Notes under the pieces: generated by a model
Seen by the model: only the letters and a program-made list of their open reading frames with translations
Told to the model about the DNA's origin: nothing
Databases searched by the model: none
NCBI RefSeq assembly: GCF_003253745.1
Contig: NZ_MZXV01000027.1
Span: forward strand, 248,001-312,000
Length of the DNA stretch: 64,000 nucleotides
Direction of reading: 5' to 3'
Origin: Mesorhizobium kowhaii
Lineage (GTDB): Bacteria > Pseudomonadota > Alphaproteobacteria > Rhizobiales > Rhizobiaceae
In this document: positions 53,278-61,387 of the stretch, piece after piece
Layout of the letters: each line of letters starts with the position of its first letter
Position numbering within the stretch: the stretch's first letter is position 1
Program-made: the position numbers and the translations under genes

Positions 53278-54345
53278 ATGAACCTGATCTACGCTGCCCT
53301 CGCCTTCCTGATGGCGCTTGTCCTTGGCCTTGTCGGCGTCACCCGCGTCGGCTCGTGGCTGATCGAGCGGCGCAATCCGCCGATCGGTGAATTCGCCGAC
53401 ATCAATGGCGCCCGCATCCACTATGTCCATGTTCCGGCGCCTGCGAACGCCGCGCTGCCGCCGATCGTCTTCATCCATGGCGCCAGTGCCAATCTAAGGG
53501 ACCAGATGCTGCCGCTGCGGCCGCTGCTCGAAGGCCGCGCCGAAATGCTGTTCTTCGACCGGCCGGGTTTCGGCTGGTCAGGGCGTGGCCCAGGCAACAA
53601 CGAAAGCCCGTCGGCCCAGGCCAGCACCATAGCCGCGCTGATGGACCGTCTCGGCATGAAAAACGCTGTCGTCGTCGGCCATTCCTTCGGTGGCGTGGTA
53701 ACGACGGCGTTTGGCCGCGAGCATCCCGACAAGACACTCGGGCTGGTCTTCCTCGCGCCGGCGACCCATCCCTGGCCGGGCGGCGCAACCTCCTGGTACT
53801 ATGATCTGACGACCATTCCGGTGATCGGCTGGCTGTTTTCCGAGACGCTGACGTATTCGACGGGAACGCTGCAGATGGCTGATGCCACGACCTGTGTCTT
53901 CTCGCCCAACAAGGTGCCGGACAATTATCTCGCCACGGCCTCGATCCCGCTGGTGCTGCGGCCACCGGCCTTTCGCGCCAACGCCACCGACGTCGCGGGG
54001 CTCTATCGCTATGCTGTTGGCGCCGCCCCCCACTACGCCGAGATCAAGGCACGGACCGTGGTCATTTCGGGCGACCGCGACAAGGTCGTCTATGCGGAGA
54101 TTCACTCGGTCGGCCTCGTCCGCGACATTGCCGGCGCCGAACTGGTCTGGGTGCACAATCTCGGCCACAAGCCGGACTGGATTGCCCCCGACCTGGTGGT
54201 TGGCGCCATCGAGAAGGTCGCCGGCAAGGACATCGACCTGCAGGCACTGGCAAAGGCCGTGGAAGCGCGCATCGCCGGTGACGCCTATGGCGTCGGCAAA
54301 TGCGCCGACATCAAGGTGCCGCAGGCCGAACTCGCGCCGACCTGA
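53278..54345 (+). CDS. Membrane-anchored alpha/beta hydrolase
   Basis: A 355-residue hydrolase with an N-terminal membrane anchor (IYAALAFLMALVLGLVGVTRV). The oxyanion motif is IVFIHGASANLRDQ. The nucleophile elbow is VVVGHSFGGVVTTAFG. The acid lies in VISGDRDKVVYAE and the histidine in VHNLGHKPDWI. Related to epoxide-hydrolase/esterase-type alpha/beta hydrolases; substrate unknown. Weak ribosome site before ATG 53278. Convergent with pyk, with directly adjoining stop codons (54345/54346). Confidence 0.87.
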   Translation: MNLIYAALAFLMALVLGLVGVTRVGSWLIERRNPPIGEFADINGARIHYVHVPAPANAALPPIVFIHGASANLRDQMLPLRPLLEGRAEMLFFDRPGFGWSGRGPGNNESPSAQASTIAALMDRLGMKNAVVVGHSFGGVVTTAFGREHPDKTLGLVFLAPATHPWPGGATSWYYDLTTIPVIGWLFSETLTYSTGTLQMADATTCVFSPNKVPDNYLATASIPLVLRPPAFRANATDVAGLYRYAVGAAPHYAEIKARTVVISGDRDKVVYAEIHSVGLVRDIAGAELVWVHNLGHKPDWIAPDLVVGAIEKVAGKDIDLQALAKAVEARIAGDAYGVGKCADIKVPQAELAPT

Positions 54346-55791
54346 TCACCTAGATCGGCTGGTCTGCACGTCCGACCCGACATAGGCGATGCGCAGCATG
54401 TTGGTCGAACCCGGGGTCCTCAGCGGTACGCCGGCGGTGATGATGACGCGGTCGCCCGGCTTGCCGAACCCTTCGTCGAAGGCGATGCGGCAGGCGCGGT
54501 TGACCATGTCGTCGAGGTCGCGGGCATCGGGCGAGACGACGCAATGCGTGCCCCAAAGCAGCGACAGCCGCCGCGCCGTGTTGAGGATCGGCGAGAGCGC
54601 AATGATCGGCACTTGCGGACGCTCGCGGGCAGCGCGCAGGCCGGTGGTGCCGGACGCTGTGTAGGTGATGATCGCCGACAGTTTCAGCGTCTCGGCGATC
54701 TCGCGGGCGGCCAGCGAAATGGCGTCGGCGCCGGTCGCTTCCGGCTCGGAGCGCTGCGCGTTGATGATGCCGGCATAGGTCGGATCGGTTTCGACCTTGG
54801 TGGCAATGCGGTCCATCATCGCCACCGCTTCGACCGGATAGGCGCCGGCGGCGGACTCCGCCGACAGCATGACGGCGTCGGCACCTTCGAAGACGGCGAT
54901 CGAAACATCGGACACCTCGGCGCGGGTCGGCACGGGGGCGGTGATCATCGATTCCAGCATCTGCGTTGCCACGACCACCGGCTTGCCGGCGCGGCGCGCG
55001 GCGCGCGTGATCTGCTTCTGGATGCCGGGCACCGCCTCAAGCGGCATTTCGACACCGAGATCGCCACGGGCGACCATCAGCGCGTCGGACAGCTCGATGA
55101 TCTCGGCCAGCCGCGCAACGGCCTGCGGCTTTTCGATCTTGGCCATGATCAGCGCCCGGCCCCGCGCGATCTTGCGCGCTTCGGCCAGATCCTCCGGCCG
55201 CTGCACGAACGACAGTGCGACCCAGTCGACGCCCGTCGACAGCACGGCATCGAGGTCCTTGCGGTCCTTCTCGGTCAGCGCGCCGACAGGCAGGTCGGTA
55301 TCAGGCAGGCTGACACCTTTCTTGTCGGAAATCGTGGTGCCGGCAATGACGGTGCAGACGATCGACTTGCCGTCGCCGCTTCTCACCGCCCTCAATTCGA
55401 GCTTGCCGTCGTCGATCAGCAGGCGATGACCGGCTTCGACCGAACTCAGGATCTCGGGATGTGGCAGATAGACCCTGGTCGATGTGCCGGGCTCGGGATT
55501 GTCGTCGAGCGTGAAGGTCTGGCCGACGGTCAGCACTTCCTTGCCATTGGCGAACTTGCCGACACGCAGCTTGGGGCCTTGCAGGTCGGCCAGGATGCCG
55601 ATCGGCCGGCCGACCGCTTCCTCGACAGTGCGGATGCGTCCGACCAGCGTGCGCATCAGTTCGTGATCGGTATGGCTCATATTGATGCGGAACACATCGG
55701 CGCCCGCTTCGAACAATTTCTTCAGCATCTCCTCCGACGAGGAGGCCGGACCGATGGTGGCTAGGATCTTGACCTTGCGGCTACGTCTCAT
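54346..55791 (-). CDS. pyk: Pyruvate kinase
   Basis: A 481-residue pyruvate kinase making ATP from phosphoenolpyruvate. RKVKILATIGPASSS opens; MSHTDHELM, the catalytic Lys in IMAKIEKPQAV, ARGDLGVEMP, VATQMLESMI and MLSAESAAGAYPVEAV are all present. Its ATG overlaps the stop of the DUF1036 gene, so the two are cotranscribed. Its C-terminal allosteric domain is complete. Confidence 0.96.
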   Translation of the reverse strand: MRRSRKVKILATIGPASSSEEMLKKLFEAGADVFRINMSHTDHELMRTLVGRIRTVEEAVGRPIGILADLQGPKLRVGKFANGKEVLTVGQTFTLDDNPEPGTSTRVYLPHPEILSSVEAGHRLLIDDGKLELRAVRSGDGKSIVCTVIAGTTISDKKGVSLPDTDLPVGALTEKDRKDLDAVLSTGVDWVALSFVQRPEDLAEARKIARGRALIMAKIEKPQAVARLAEIIELSDALMVARGDLGVEMPLEAVPGIQKQITRAARRAGKPVVVATQMLESMITAPVPTRAEVSDVSIAVFEGADAVMLSAESAAGAYPVEAVAMMDRIATKVETDPTYAGIINAQRSEPEATGADAISLAAREIAETLKLSAIITYTASGTTGLRAARERPQVPIIALSPILNTARRLSLLWGTHCVVSPDARDLDDMVNRACRIAFDEGFGKPGDRVIITAGVPLRTPGSTNMLRIAYVGSDVQTSRSR

Positions 55792-56306
55792 TGACTGTTT
55801 GTTCCCGGGGCGGCTGGAGCGCCTCCCGTTGCGGGCTCATCGGTCAGCTGGACCATCCAGCTTGCCTGTTCGCCCGTGTCATATTCCTGGAATCCGGCGC
55901 GCTGAAAGCCCCGGGCGACGCAATCGGTTACGCCGGCGATCTTGAACTCTTTTTCAGCCACGCACATGTTGATCGGGCCGTCCCAGCGTCCACCGCGCTC
56001 GGCGTCTTCTGCATAAAGATAGTAAAACCTTGATGACAGCGGCCCTTCGATCAGCGTCTTGCAGCTCGATCCCTCGATGTGCCACCAGCCCTCGGTGATC
56101 CAGCCGGCCTTGGCGCGATAGCCGATGCCGACGCCGACCAGGTTCTGCGTGGCGTTGCAGACACGGAAATCGGCACGCGCCGGCGAGGCCATGACCATCG
56201 CCGACAGGCCCACCGCAAGGATCAGGAGCGGCATGGCAAAGGCAGAGCGCATGCGCTGCCTGCCGGCGGAACCCATCCGAAAACCCCTCAAGAACCACAT
56301 CTGCAT
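55788..56306 (-). CDS. DUF1036 exported protein
   Basis: A 172-residue secreted protein with signal-like segment AMPLLILAVGLSAMVMASPARA. The DUF1036 domain begins DFRVCNATQNLVGVGIGYRA and contains the tryptophan-rich GWITEGWWHIEGSSCKTL and CVAEKEFKI. Function unknown. Start could be 56342, 56306 or 56300; the last two fit a ribosome site better. Its position upstream of pyk with ATGA overlap is typical of rhizobia and implies cotranscription. Confidence 0.85.
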   Translation of the reverse strand: MQMWFLRGFRMGSAGRQRMRSAFAMPLLILAVGLSAMVMASPARADFRVCNATQNLVGVGIGYRAKAGWITEGWWHIEGSSCKTLIEGPLSSRFYYLYAEDAERGGRWDGPINMCVAEKEFKIAGVTDCVARGFQRAGFQEYDTGEQASWMVQLTDEPATGGAPAAPGTNSQ

Positions 56307-56521
56307 CTCTCTGCGCCCCTTTTCGGAAAAGTCCGGGCGCATGTCAACGCACCGTTTTGTTCAATTCCAATCGATTTAGAAAGGCTCCGGCGCACAATTC
56401 GCCGACTTCTGCCAGATTTCCGCAGAAACCTTGGCCAAACAACGGCATTGCGCAAGCGTCGTCTTCGTGGAATGACGATAGCACCCTCCCCGGAAGCCCG
56501 CGAACAGACCATTTCCTGCCA

Positions 56522-57319
56522 ATGACCCGATCCACAGTTTTCGCGCCTTTCGATGTCATCGAAGGCGACCGCAAGCGAGGCATCGTGCTCCTGGGCGACC
56601 ATGCCCGTCGTGACCTGCCGGAGGAGTATGGCAGCCTCGGCCTGCCGGCGGCGGAGTTCGACCGCCACATCGCCTATGATATCGGCGTCGAGGCGGTGAC
56701 GCGCGAACTGGCCGCCTCGCTCGGCGTGCCGGCGGTGCTCGCCAATTTTTCGCGACTGCTGATCGATCCCAATCGCGGTGAGGACGATCCGACGCTCATT
56801 CGCCAGCTCTATGACGGCACCGTCGTGCCCGGGAACTACCCGATTGCCGCCGAGGAGCGCGAAAGACGGCTCGACCGCTTCTACCGGCCCTATCACGACG
56901 CCGTCGGCGCTATGATCGCCTCGGTCGCGCAGGCCTCTGCCCAGGCACCCTTCATCTTCTCGGTGCATTCCTTCACCCCGGTCATGCAAGGGATCCAACG
57001 TCCCTGGCATGTCGGCATCCTGTGGGATCGGGATGACCGGGTGGCGCGGCCGCTGATCGACATGCTGGCCGCCGACAAGGCCCTCGTCGTCGGCGACAAT
57101 GAGCCCTATGACGGCGCGTTGCGCGGCGACACTATGTACAAGCACGCCATCGTCAACGGCTTCGCCCATGCGCTGATCGAGATCCGCCAGGACCTGATAT
57201 CGGACCAGACGGGCGCGATCGCATGGGCGCAGCGCCTGGCGCCGATCGTTGACGCGATCGACCGCCGCCCCGATATACATGTGGTCAAGCAATTCGGCTC
57301 CCGCGCCGGGCCGCTGTAG
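56522..57319 (+). CDS. N-formylglutamate amidohydrolase family protein
   Basis: A 265-residue FGase-type zinc hydrolase. LLGDHARRDLPEEYGSLGLP near the N-terminus supplies metal ligands, with FDRHIAYDIG, NFSRLLIDPNR, PIAAEERERRLDRFYRPYH, FSVHSFTPVM and HAIVNGFAHALIEIRQDL. The family deformylates N-formylglutamate in histidine breakdown; related proteins have other substrates, and no hut genes are near. ATG 56522 lies after a long gap with no good ribosome site. The DUF1244 gene follows. Confidence 0.85.
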   Translation: MTRSTVFAPFDVIEGDRKRGIVLLGDHARRDLPEEYGSLGLPAAEFDRHIAYDIGVEAVTRELAASLGVPAVLANFSRLLIDPNRGEDDPTLIRQLYDGTVVPGNYPIAAEERERRLDRFYRPYHDAVGAMIASVAQASAQAPFIFSVHSFTPVMQGIQRPWHVGILWDRDDRVARPLIDMLAADKALVVGDNEPYDGALRGDTMYKHAIVNGFAHALIEIRQDLISDQTGAIAWAQRLAPIVDAIDRRPDIHVVKQFGSRAGPL

Positions 57320-57337
57320 AGCCGCAAGGAGGTTCCG

Positions 57338-57646
57338 ATGACCGAACTCAGCGAAGAGCAGAAGCGCGATTTCGAGGCTGCCGCCTTTCGCCGGCTGGTC
57401 GAGCATCTGCGCGAGCGCAACGACGTGCAGAACATCGACCTGATGAACCTCGCCGGCTTCTGCCGCAACTGCCTGTCGAACTGGTATCGCGAAGCAGCCG
57501 AGGCCGAAGGCGTTGCCCTCAGCAAGGACCAGTCGCGCGAGATCGTTTACGGCATGCCTTATGCCGAATGGCAGGCGCTCAACCAGACCGAGGCCTCCGA
57601 CGCCAAGAAGGCTGAATTCGAGGCCAGGCGGCCTCGGGACCATTAG
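57338..57646 (+). CDS. DUF1244 domain protein
   Basis: A 102-residue DUF1244 protein: RLVEHLRERNDVQNIDLMNL, AGFCRNCLSNWYREAAEAEG, and REIVYGMPYAEWQ. The CRNC pair may bind metal. AAGGAGG lies 6 nt before ATG 57338, 18 bp after the amidohydrolase stop, so an operon is likely. Its TAG stop is the first part of repeat copy 6. Function unknown. Confidence 0.9.
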   Translation: MTELSEEQKRDFEAAAFRRLVEHLRERNDVQNIDLMNLAGFCRNCLSNWYREAAEAEGVALSKDQSREIVYGMPYAEWQALNQTEASDAKKAEFEARRPRDH

Positions 57647-57774
57647 AGCAATTCCAGGAAAAGTGTGAAGCGGTTTTCCCGGGAAAAGCGCATAGCGCTT
57701 TCCCTTAGGGAATTGCGTCAAAACAAAGAGATAGAGCGGGTCAGCGTTTCCGTGAAACGATGAACCGCTCTAGC
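57644..57774. repeat. TA-flanked palindromic repeat, copy 6 (full length)
   Basis: From TAGAGCAATTCC (57644 on) to GAACCGCTCTAG (ends 57774). Both modules are present as in copy 5, with single differences (GAAGCGG for GAAACGG). The left TAG is the stop of the DUF1244 gene. Confidence 0.9.
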
Positions 57775-57906
57775 TCAACCGCCGACACCCCTCGATCATT
57801 TCCAAGGCCAGGTTTGGCCCAAGCGCTTTCCCCGAGAGAGTGCTTGACTAGAAATTGAATCGATCTAATTTGCCGCGCGAAGCCATTTTCTGACCGGATT
57901 CGCTCT

Positions 57907-59088
57907 ATGAACGCGTCAAATGCCATGCTGACTGCCATTCGCGGACGATGGGCCGTGGCGGCTATTTTCCTCGCCAACGGCTTCCTGACCGGCAGCTGGG
58001 CGCCGCAGATCCCGGTGTTCCTGACCCGGCTGGAGATCACGAAGTTCACGCTCGGCCTGCTGATCCTGCTGTTCGGCGCCGGCGCGGTCACCGCCATGAC
58101 CTGGTGCGGCCACCTGATCTCGAAACATGGCTCGCGCACCGTGCTGCGCTGGTTCGGTCTTTGCGGCAGCCTCGGCCTGCTGGTCGTGGCGCTGGCCCCC
58201 AACGTGCCGCTGGCAGCGATCGCCATGTTCATCTTCGGTGGCTCGATCGGCGGCATGGATGTCGCCATGAATGCCAATGCGGTGGTAGTCGAACGGCGGC
58301 TCTCCCGCGCCATCATGTCATCCTCGCACGGCTTCTGGAGCCTTGGCGGCTTCGCCGGCGGCGGCCTCGGCGGCTTTGCCATCCAGCACTACGGCCACCT
58401 CGCCCACGCGGCGGTGGTGACGGCGCTTGCCTTCGCGGTGATCGCGGTGGCGGTCCGCCATCTGATCGCCGAGGACAGGCCGCAGGCGACCGAGCATCAT
58501 AAATTCGCGCTGCCGGCAAACCCGCTGGTCTACCTCGTCGGGCTGATGGCGCTGCTGACGATGATCTCCGAAGGCGCGGTGCTCGACTGGGCGGCACTGT
58601 ATCTCAGACAGGAACTCGGCGCCGACCTCGCCATTGCCGGTCTCGCTTATGCCGCCTTTTCCGGTGTCATGGCGATCATGCGCTTCTTCGGCGACGGCGT
58701 TCGCAACCGCCTCGGCGCGGTGATGACGTTGCGCGCGTCGGCGCTCGTCGCCGCCGCCGGCATGCTGATCGCCGGGCTATCACCTTCGCCCTGGCTTGCG
58801 ATCGCGGCCTTTGCCTTGTGCGGCTTCGGCATCGCCAACATGGTGCCGATCATCTTTTCGGCCGGCGGCAACCAGGAAGGCATATCGTCGGGCACCGGCA
58901 TGAGCGTGGTCACCACCATGGGCTATTCCGGCATTCTGGTGGCACCGTCGGCGATCGGGTTCGTTGCCGAGCATTTCAGCTTCGGCCCGATCTTCGTCGC
59001 CATGTCGGGGCTGCTGATCGTCGTGCTGCTGATGGCCGGGCTTGCTCACCGTGCCGAATTCGCTCCCGACGCCACGCCGGCCGAATAG
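57907..59088 (+). CDS. MFS transporter
   Basis: A 393-residue major facilitator with 12 predicted helices, from AVAAIFLANGFLTGSWAPQI. IPVFLTRLEITKFTLGLLIL and GGSIGGMDVAMNANAVVVER match the YbjJ-like MFS group. Substrate unknown. No clear ribosome site before ATG 57907. Its 3' end overlaps the LysR gene on the opposite strand by 43 bp. Confidence 0.87.
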   Translation: MNASNAMLTAIRGRWAVAAIFLANGFLTGSWAPQIPVFLTRLEITKFTLGLLILLFGAGAVTAMTWCGHLISKHGSRTVLRWFGLCGSLGLLVVALAPNVPLAAIAMFIFGGSIGGMDVAMNANAVVVERRLSRAIMSSSHGFWSLGGFAGGGLGGFAIQHYGHLAHAAVVTALAFAVIAVAVRHLIAEDRPQATEHHKFALPANPLVYLVGLMALLTMISEGAVLDWAALYLRQELGADLAIAGLAYAAFSGVMAIMRFFGDGVRNRLGAVMTLRASALVAAAGMLIAGLSPSPWLAIAAFALCGFGIANMVPIIFSAGGNQEGISSGTGMSVVTTMGYSGILVAPSAIGFVAEHFSFGPIFVAMSGLLIVVLLMAGLAHRAEFAPDATPAE

Positions 59089-59960
59089 CGTTTGAGTTCC
59101 TCGTAAAGGAAGTCCGCCACGCGGCGGATGCGCACGCTGGTGCGCACGTCGCGATGCATGGCCAGCCACACCGGCAGCACCGGCAGTGGCAGGTCAGGCA
59201 GCAATTTCTCCACCGATGGATCACGGTCGACCAGCGGCTCCTGGCCGAGACCGATGCCGTTTCCCGCCTGCACCGCCTCCCACAGAACAATCTGGTTGTC
59301 GGTCCTGAAGCGGAAGCTGCTCCGGGTGACAGGGATGCCATACTGGGTGAAGCCTCTGATGATGTCATCGCCGCGGTCGAAGCCGACCAAGTCGTGGTCG
59401 ACAAGGTCGGCAGGTTCCAGCGGACGGCCGCGCCGATCGAGGTAAGATCTGGCGGCGCAGGCGCAGAGCGGAATATCGCAGACCTTGCGCGCCATCAGCT
59501 CGTTCTGCGCCGGCTTGACCATGCGGATGGCGATGTCGGCATCGCGGCGCAACAGGTTCTCGACCTGGTTCGAGGCGACGATCTCGACCTCGATGGCGGG
59601 CTCCTCGATGCCGAGCCGCGCCGTCATCTCGGGCAGCACATAGGCCGCCACCACCTCGCTGGCGGCAATGCGAACCGTGCCTTCGATCGCCTCGACCGAA
59701 CCCAGCGCCAGCAATGAAAAGGCGCTCGCCTGCTCGCTGACCGCCTTGCCGCGCTCGAACAGCGTGCTGCCGGCTTCCGTCAGTTCATAGCCGCGCCGCC
59801 CACGCCGGAACAACGTGACACCCAGCGCCTGCTCGAGCTCACCGATGTGACGGCCGAGTGTCGGCTGGCTTGCCGAGAGCTTCCGCGCCGCGGCCGACAG
59901 GCTGCCGGTTTCCGCCACGGTGACGAAGCTCTTGATCAGGTTCCAGTCGATTTCACTCAT
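59046..59960 (-). CDS. LysR-family transcriptional regulator
   Basis: A 304-residue LysR regulator. The helix-turn-helix is VAETGSLSAAARKLSASQPT with RHIGELEQALGVTLFRRGRRG. The effector domain begins near residue 90 (GTVRIAASEVVAAYVLPEM) and includes DIAIRMVKPAQNELM. A TTCAT-TT-ATGAA palindrome overlaps its start (59960-59971). It is divergent from the DUF680 gene and convergent with the MFS gene, so its target is not evident. Confidence 0.88.
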   Translation of the reverse strand: MSEIDWNLIKSFVTVAETGSLSAAARKLSASQPTLGRHIGELEQALGVTLFRRGRRGYELTEAGSTLFERGKAVSEQASAFSLLALGSVEAIEGTVRIAASEVVAAYVLPEMTARLGIEEPAIEVEIVASNQVENLLRRDADIAIRMVKPAQNELMARKVCDIPLCACAARSYLDRRGRPLEPADLVDHDLVGFDRGDDIIRGFTQYGIPVTRSSFRFRTDNQIVLWEAVQAGNGIGLGQEPLVDRDPSVEKLLPDLPLPVLPVWLAMHRDVRTSVRIRRVADFLYEELKRYSAGVASGANSAR

Positions 59961-60055
59961 TCATTTATGAATATCAGAACCCCATCCATAGTCAATTTCC
60001 ATTCGCATACGAGGGGATCATATTCGGGATGCAAACACCAACAAGGAGACCACAA

Positions 60056-60259
60056 ATGACCAAGATCGCTCTCACCGCCGCCGCCATCCTCATCGCTACG
60101 GCCAATGCTTTCGCCGGCAGCGACAAGTTTGGCTCGAACAACGCCAACCAGCCGGCTGTCGCCAGCACCGACAACACGATCACCACGTCGATCCAGAAAC
60201 CGGACGCCCAGAAGCCAGTCACGCAGGGCAGCAACCGCGACCTCTTCGGCAACCGCTGA
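60056..60259 (+). CDS. DUF680 secreted small protein (67 aa)
   Basis: A 67-residue exported peptide. MTKIALTAAAILIATANAFA is a signal sequence; the mature part is GSDKFGSNNANQPAVASTDN and ends TQGSNRDLFGNR. DUF680 is mainly found in Mesorhizobium and relatives. AAGGAG precedes ATG 60056; the start at 60029 is less likely. Divergent from the LysR gene. Function unknown. Confidence 0.85.
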   Translation: MTKIALTAAAILIATANAFAGSDKFGSNNANQPAVASTDNTITTSIQKPDAQKPVTQGSNRDLFGNR

Positions 60260-60307
60260 TCCCGATCGCGCTTGTCGCTGATCCCGATCGCGCTTGTCGC
60301 TGATCCG
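60255..60307. repeat. Two 22-bp tandem repeats plus a partial third
   Basis: Positions 60255-60276 and 60277-60298 are identical 22-mers beginning GCTGATCCCGATCGCG; 60299-60307 repeats the first nine bases with one difference at the end. The first copy contains the stop codon of the DUF680 gene. Confidence 0.9.
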
Positions 60308-60349
60308 CCTAGCCAACCGGCCACGCAATTCCAACCAGGAGTACTTCCA

Positions 60350-61309
60350 ATGACCAAGATCGCAATTCTCGGTGCCAATGGCCGCCTCGGCCGCGTGGTC
60401 GCCAAGACCTTCATCGACGCCGGCTATGATGTCCGCGCAGTCACCCGCAGCGGCAAGGTACCGGCCGAACTCAAGGGCGCCACGGCCGTTGCCGGTGACG
60501 GGCTTGACCGCGAAGCGCTCATCCGCGCCACCGAAGGCGTCGACATCATTTTCAACGGCCTCAACCCGATCTACACCGAATGGGTCAAGTGCCTGCCGAT
60601 GGCCGAGAACGTCATGGCCGCCTGCCGGGCGAACGGCGCTTTGCACCTTGCTCCAGGCAACGTCTACAATTTCGGCTCGCCGATACCAGCGGTGATCACC
60701 GAAGACTCCCCATTCCGGCCGACGACCGAAAAAGGCCGCATCCGCGTCGCCATGGAAGATCTGTTTCGCCGCGAGGCCGACGCGGGCCGGGTGCGCACCA
60801 TTCTCCTGCGGGCCGGAGACTTTTTCGGCGGCACCGGCAGCGGGTCATGGTTCGACCTGGTCGTCGCCGCCAAGATGAACAAGGGCATCTATACCGCACC
60901 CGGCCCGGTCGATCTTGTTCATGAATGGGCCTACCTGCCGGATCTGGCCAAGGCTTTCGTCGGACTGGCGCAAAACCTGGACAAGCTCGGCTCCTACGAA
61001 GCGTTGAACTTTCCGGGCCATGCCGTCACCGACCGGGAGATCAAGGCGTCAGCCGAGACGGCACTCGGTCGCCCGCTCAAGATGACCGCGATGGCCTGGT
61101 GGGTGCTGCGTGCCGGCAGCCCGTTCGTGGCGATGTGGCGCGAGATCGTCTCGATGTCCTATCTGCGCTTCGAGCCGCATCAGCTGTCCTCGGCAAGGCT
61201 TGAAGGCATCATCGGCGCGATCCCGCACACGCCGCTTGATCAGGCAGTCGCCGAGGCTCTCGAGGACATCGGCATCGCCACGGTGAATGGCGTTGCGAAA
61301 GCTGCCTGA
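60350..61309 (+). CDS. NAD(P)-binding SDR-like (NmrA/epimerase) protein
   Basis: A 319-residue extended SDR/NAD-epimerase-like protein. IAILGANGRLGRVVAKTFID is the dinucleotide-binding glycine motif. LHLAPGNVYNFGSPIPAVIT has the position of the active-site tyrosine, but the YxxxK motif of classical enzymes is not obvious. Function unknown. ATG 60350 follows CCAGGAGTACTTCCA. Downstream is a weak terminator. Confidence 0.82.
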   Translation: MTKIAILGANGRLGRVVAKTFIDAGYDVRAVTRSGKVPAELKGATAVAGDGLDREALIRATEGVDIIFNGLNPIYTEWVKCLPMAENVMAACRANGALHLAPGNVYNFGSPIPAVITEDSPFRPTTEKGRIRVAMEDLFRREADAGRVRTILLRAGDFFGGTGSGSWFDLVVAAKMNKGIYTAPGPVDLVHEWAYLPDLAKAFVGLAQNLDKLGSYEALNFPGHAVTDREIKASAETALGRPLKMTAMAWWVLRAGSPFVAMWREIVSMSYLRFEPHQLSSARLEGIIGAIPHTPLDQAVAEALEDIGIATVNGVAKAA

Positions 61310-61333
61310 CATTGCTCCGGGGAGAGCAATGCA

Positions 61334-61365
61334 AAAGCCCGCCCGGTTGTTCCGGACGGCCTTTG
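61334..61365. terminator. Weak terminator-like hairpin between convergent genes
   Basis: CCGCCCGG and CCGGACGG pair with one mismatch around TTGTT, with flanking AAAAG and CTTTG. It lies between the SDR gene and the convergent RND gene and could serve either. Confidence 0.4.
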
Positions 61366-61387
61366 CGTCAGAGGTTCGCAGACAGGT

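Noticed and set aside
54544..55764. A 406-codon plus-strand frame opposite pyruvate kinase
   Set aside because: Composition is that of an antisense shadow (repeated Gly-Arg-His stretches) and pyk on the other strand has all catalytic motifs.
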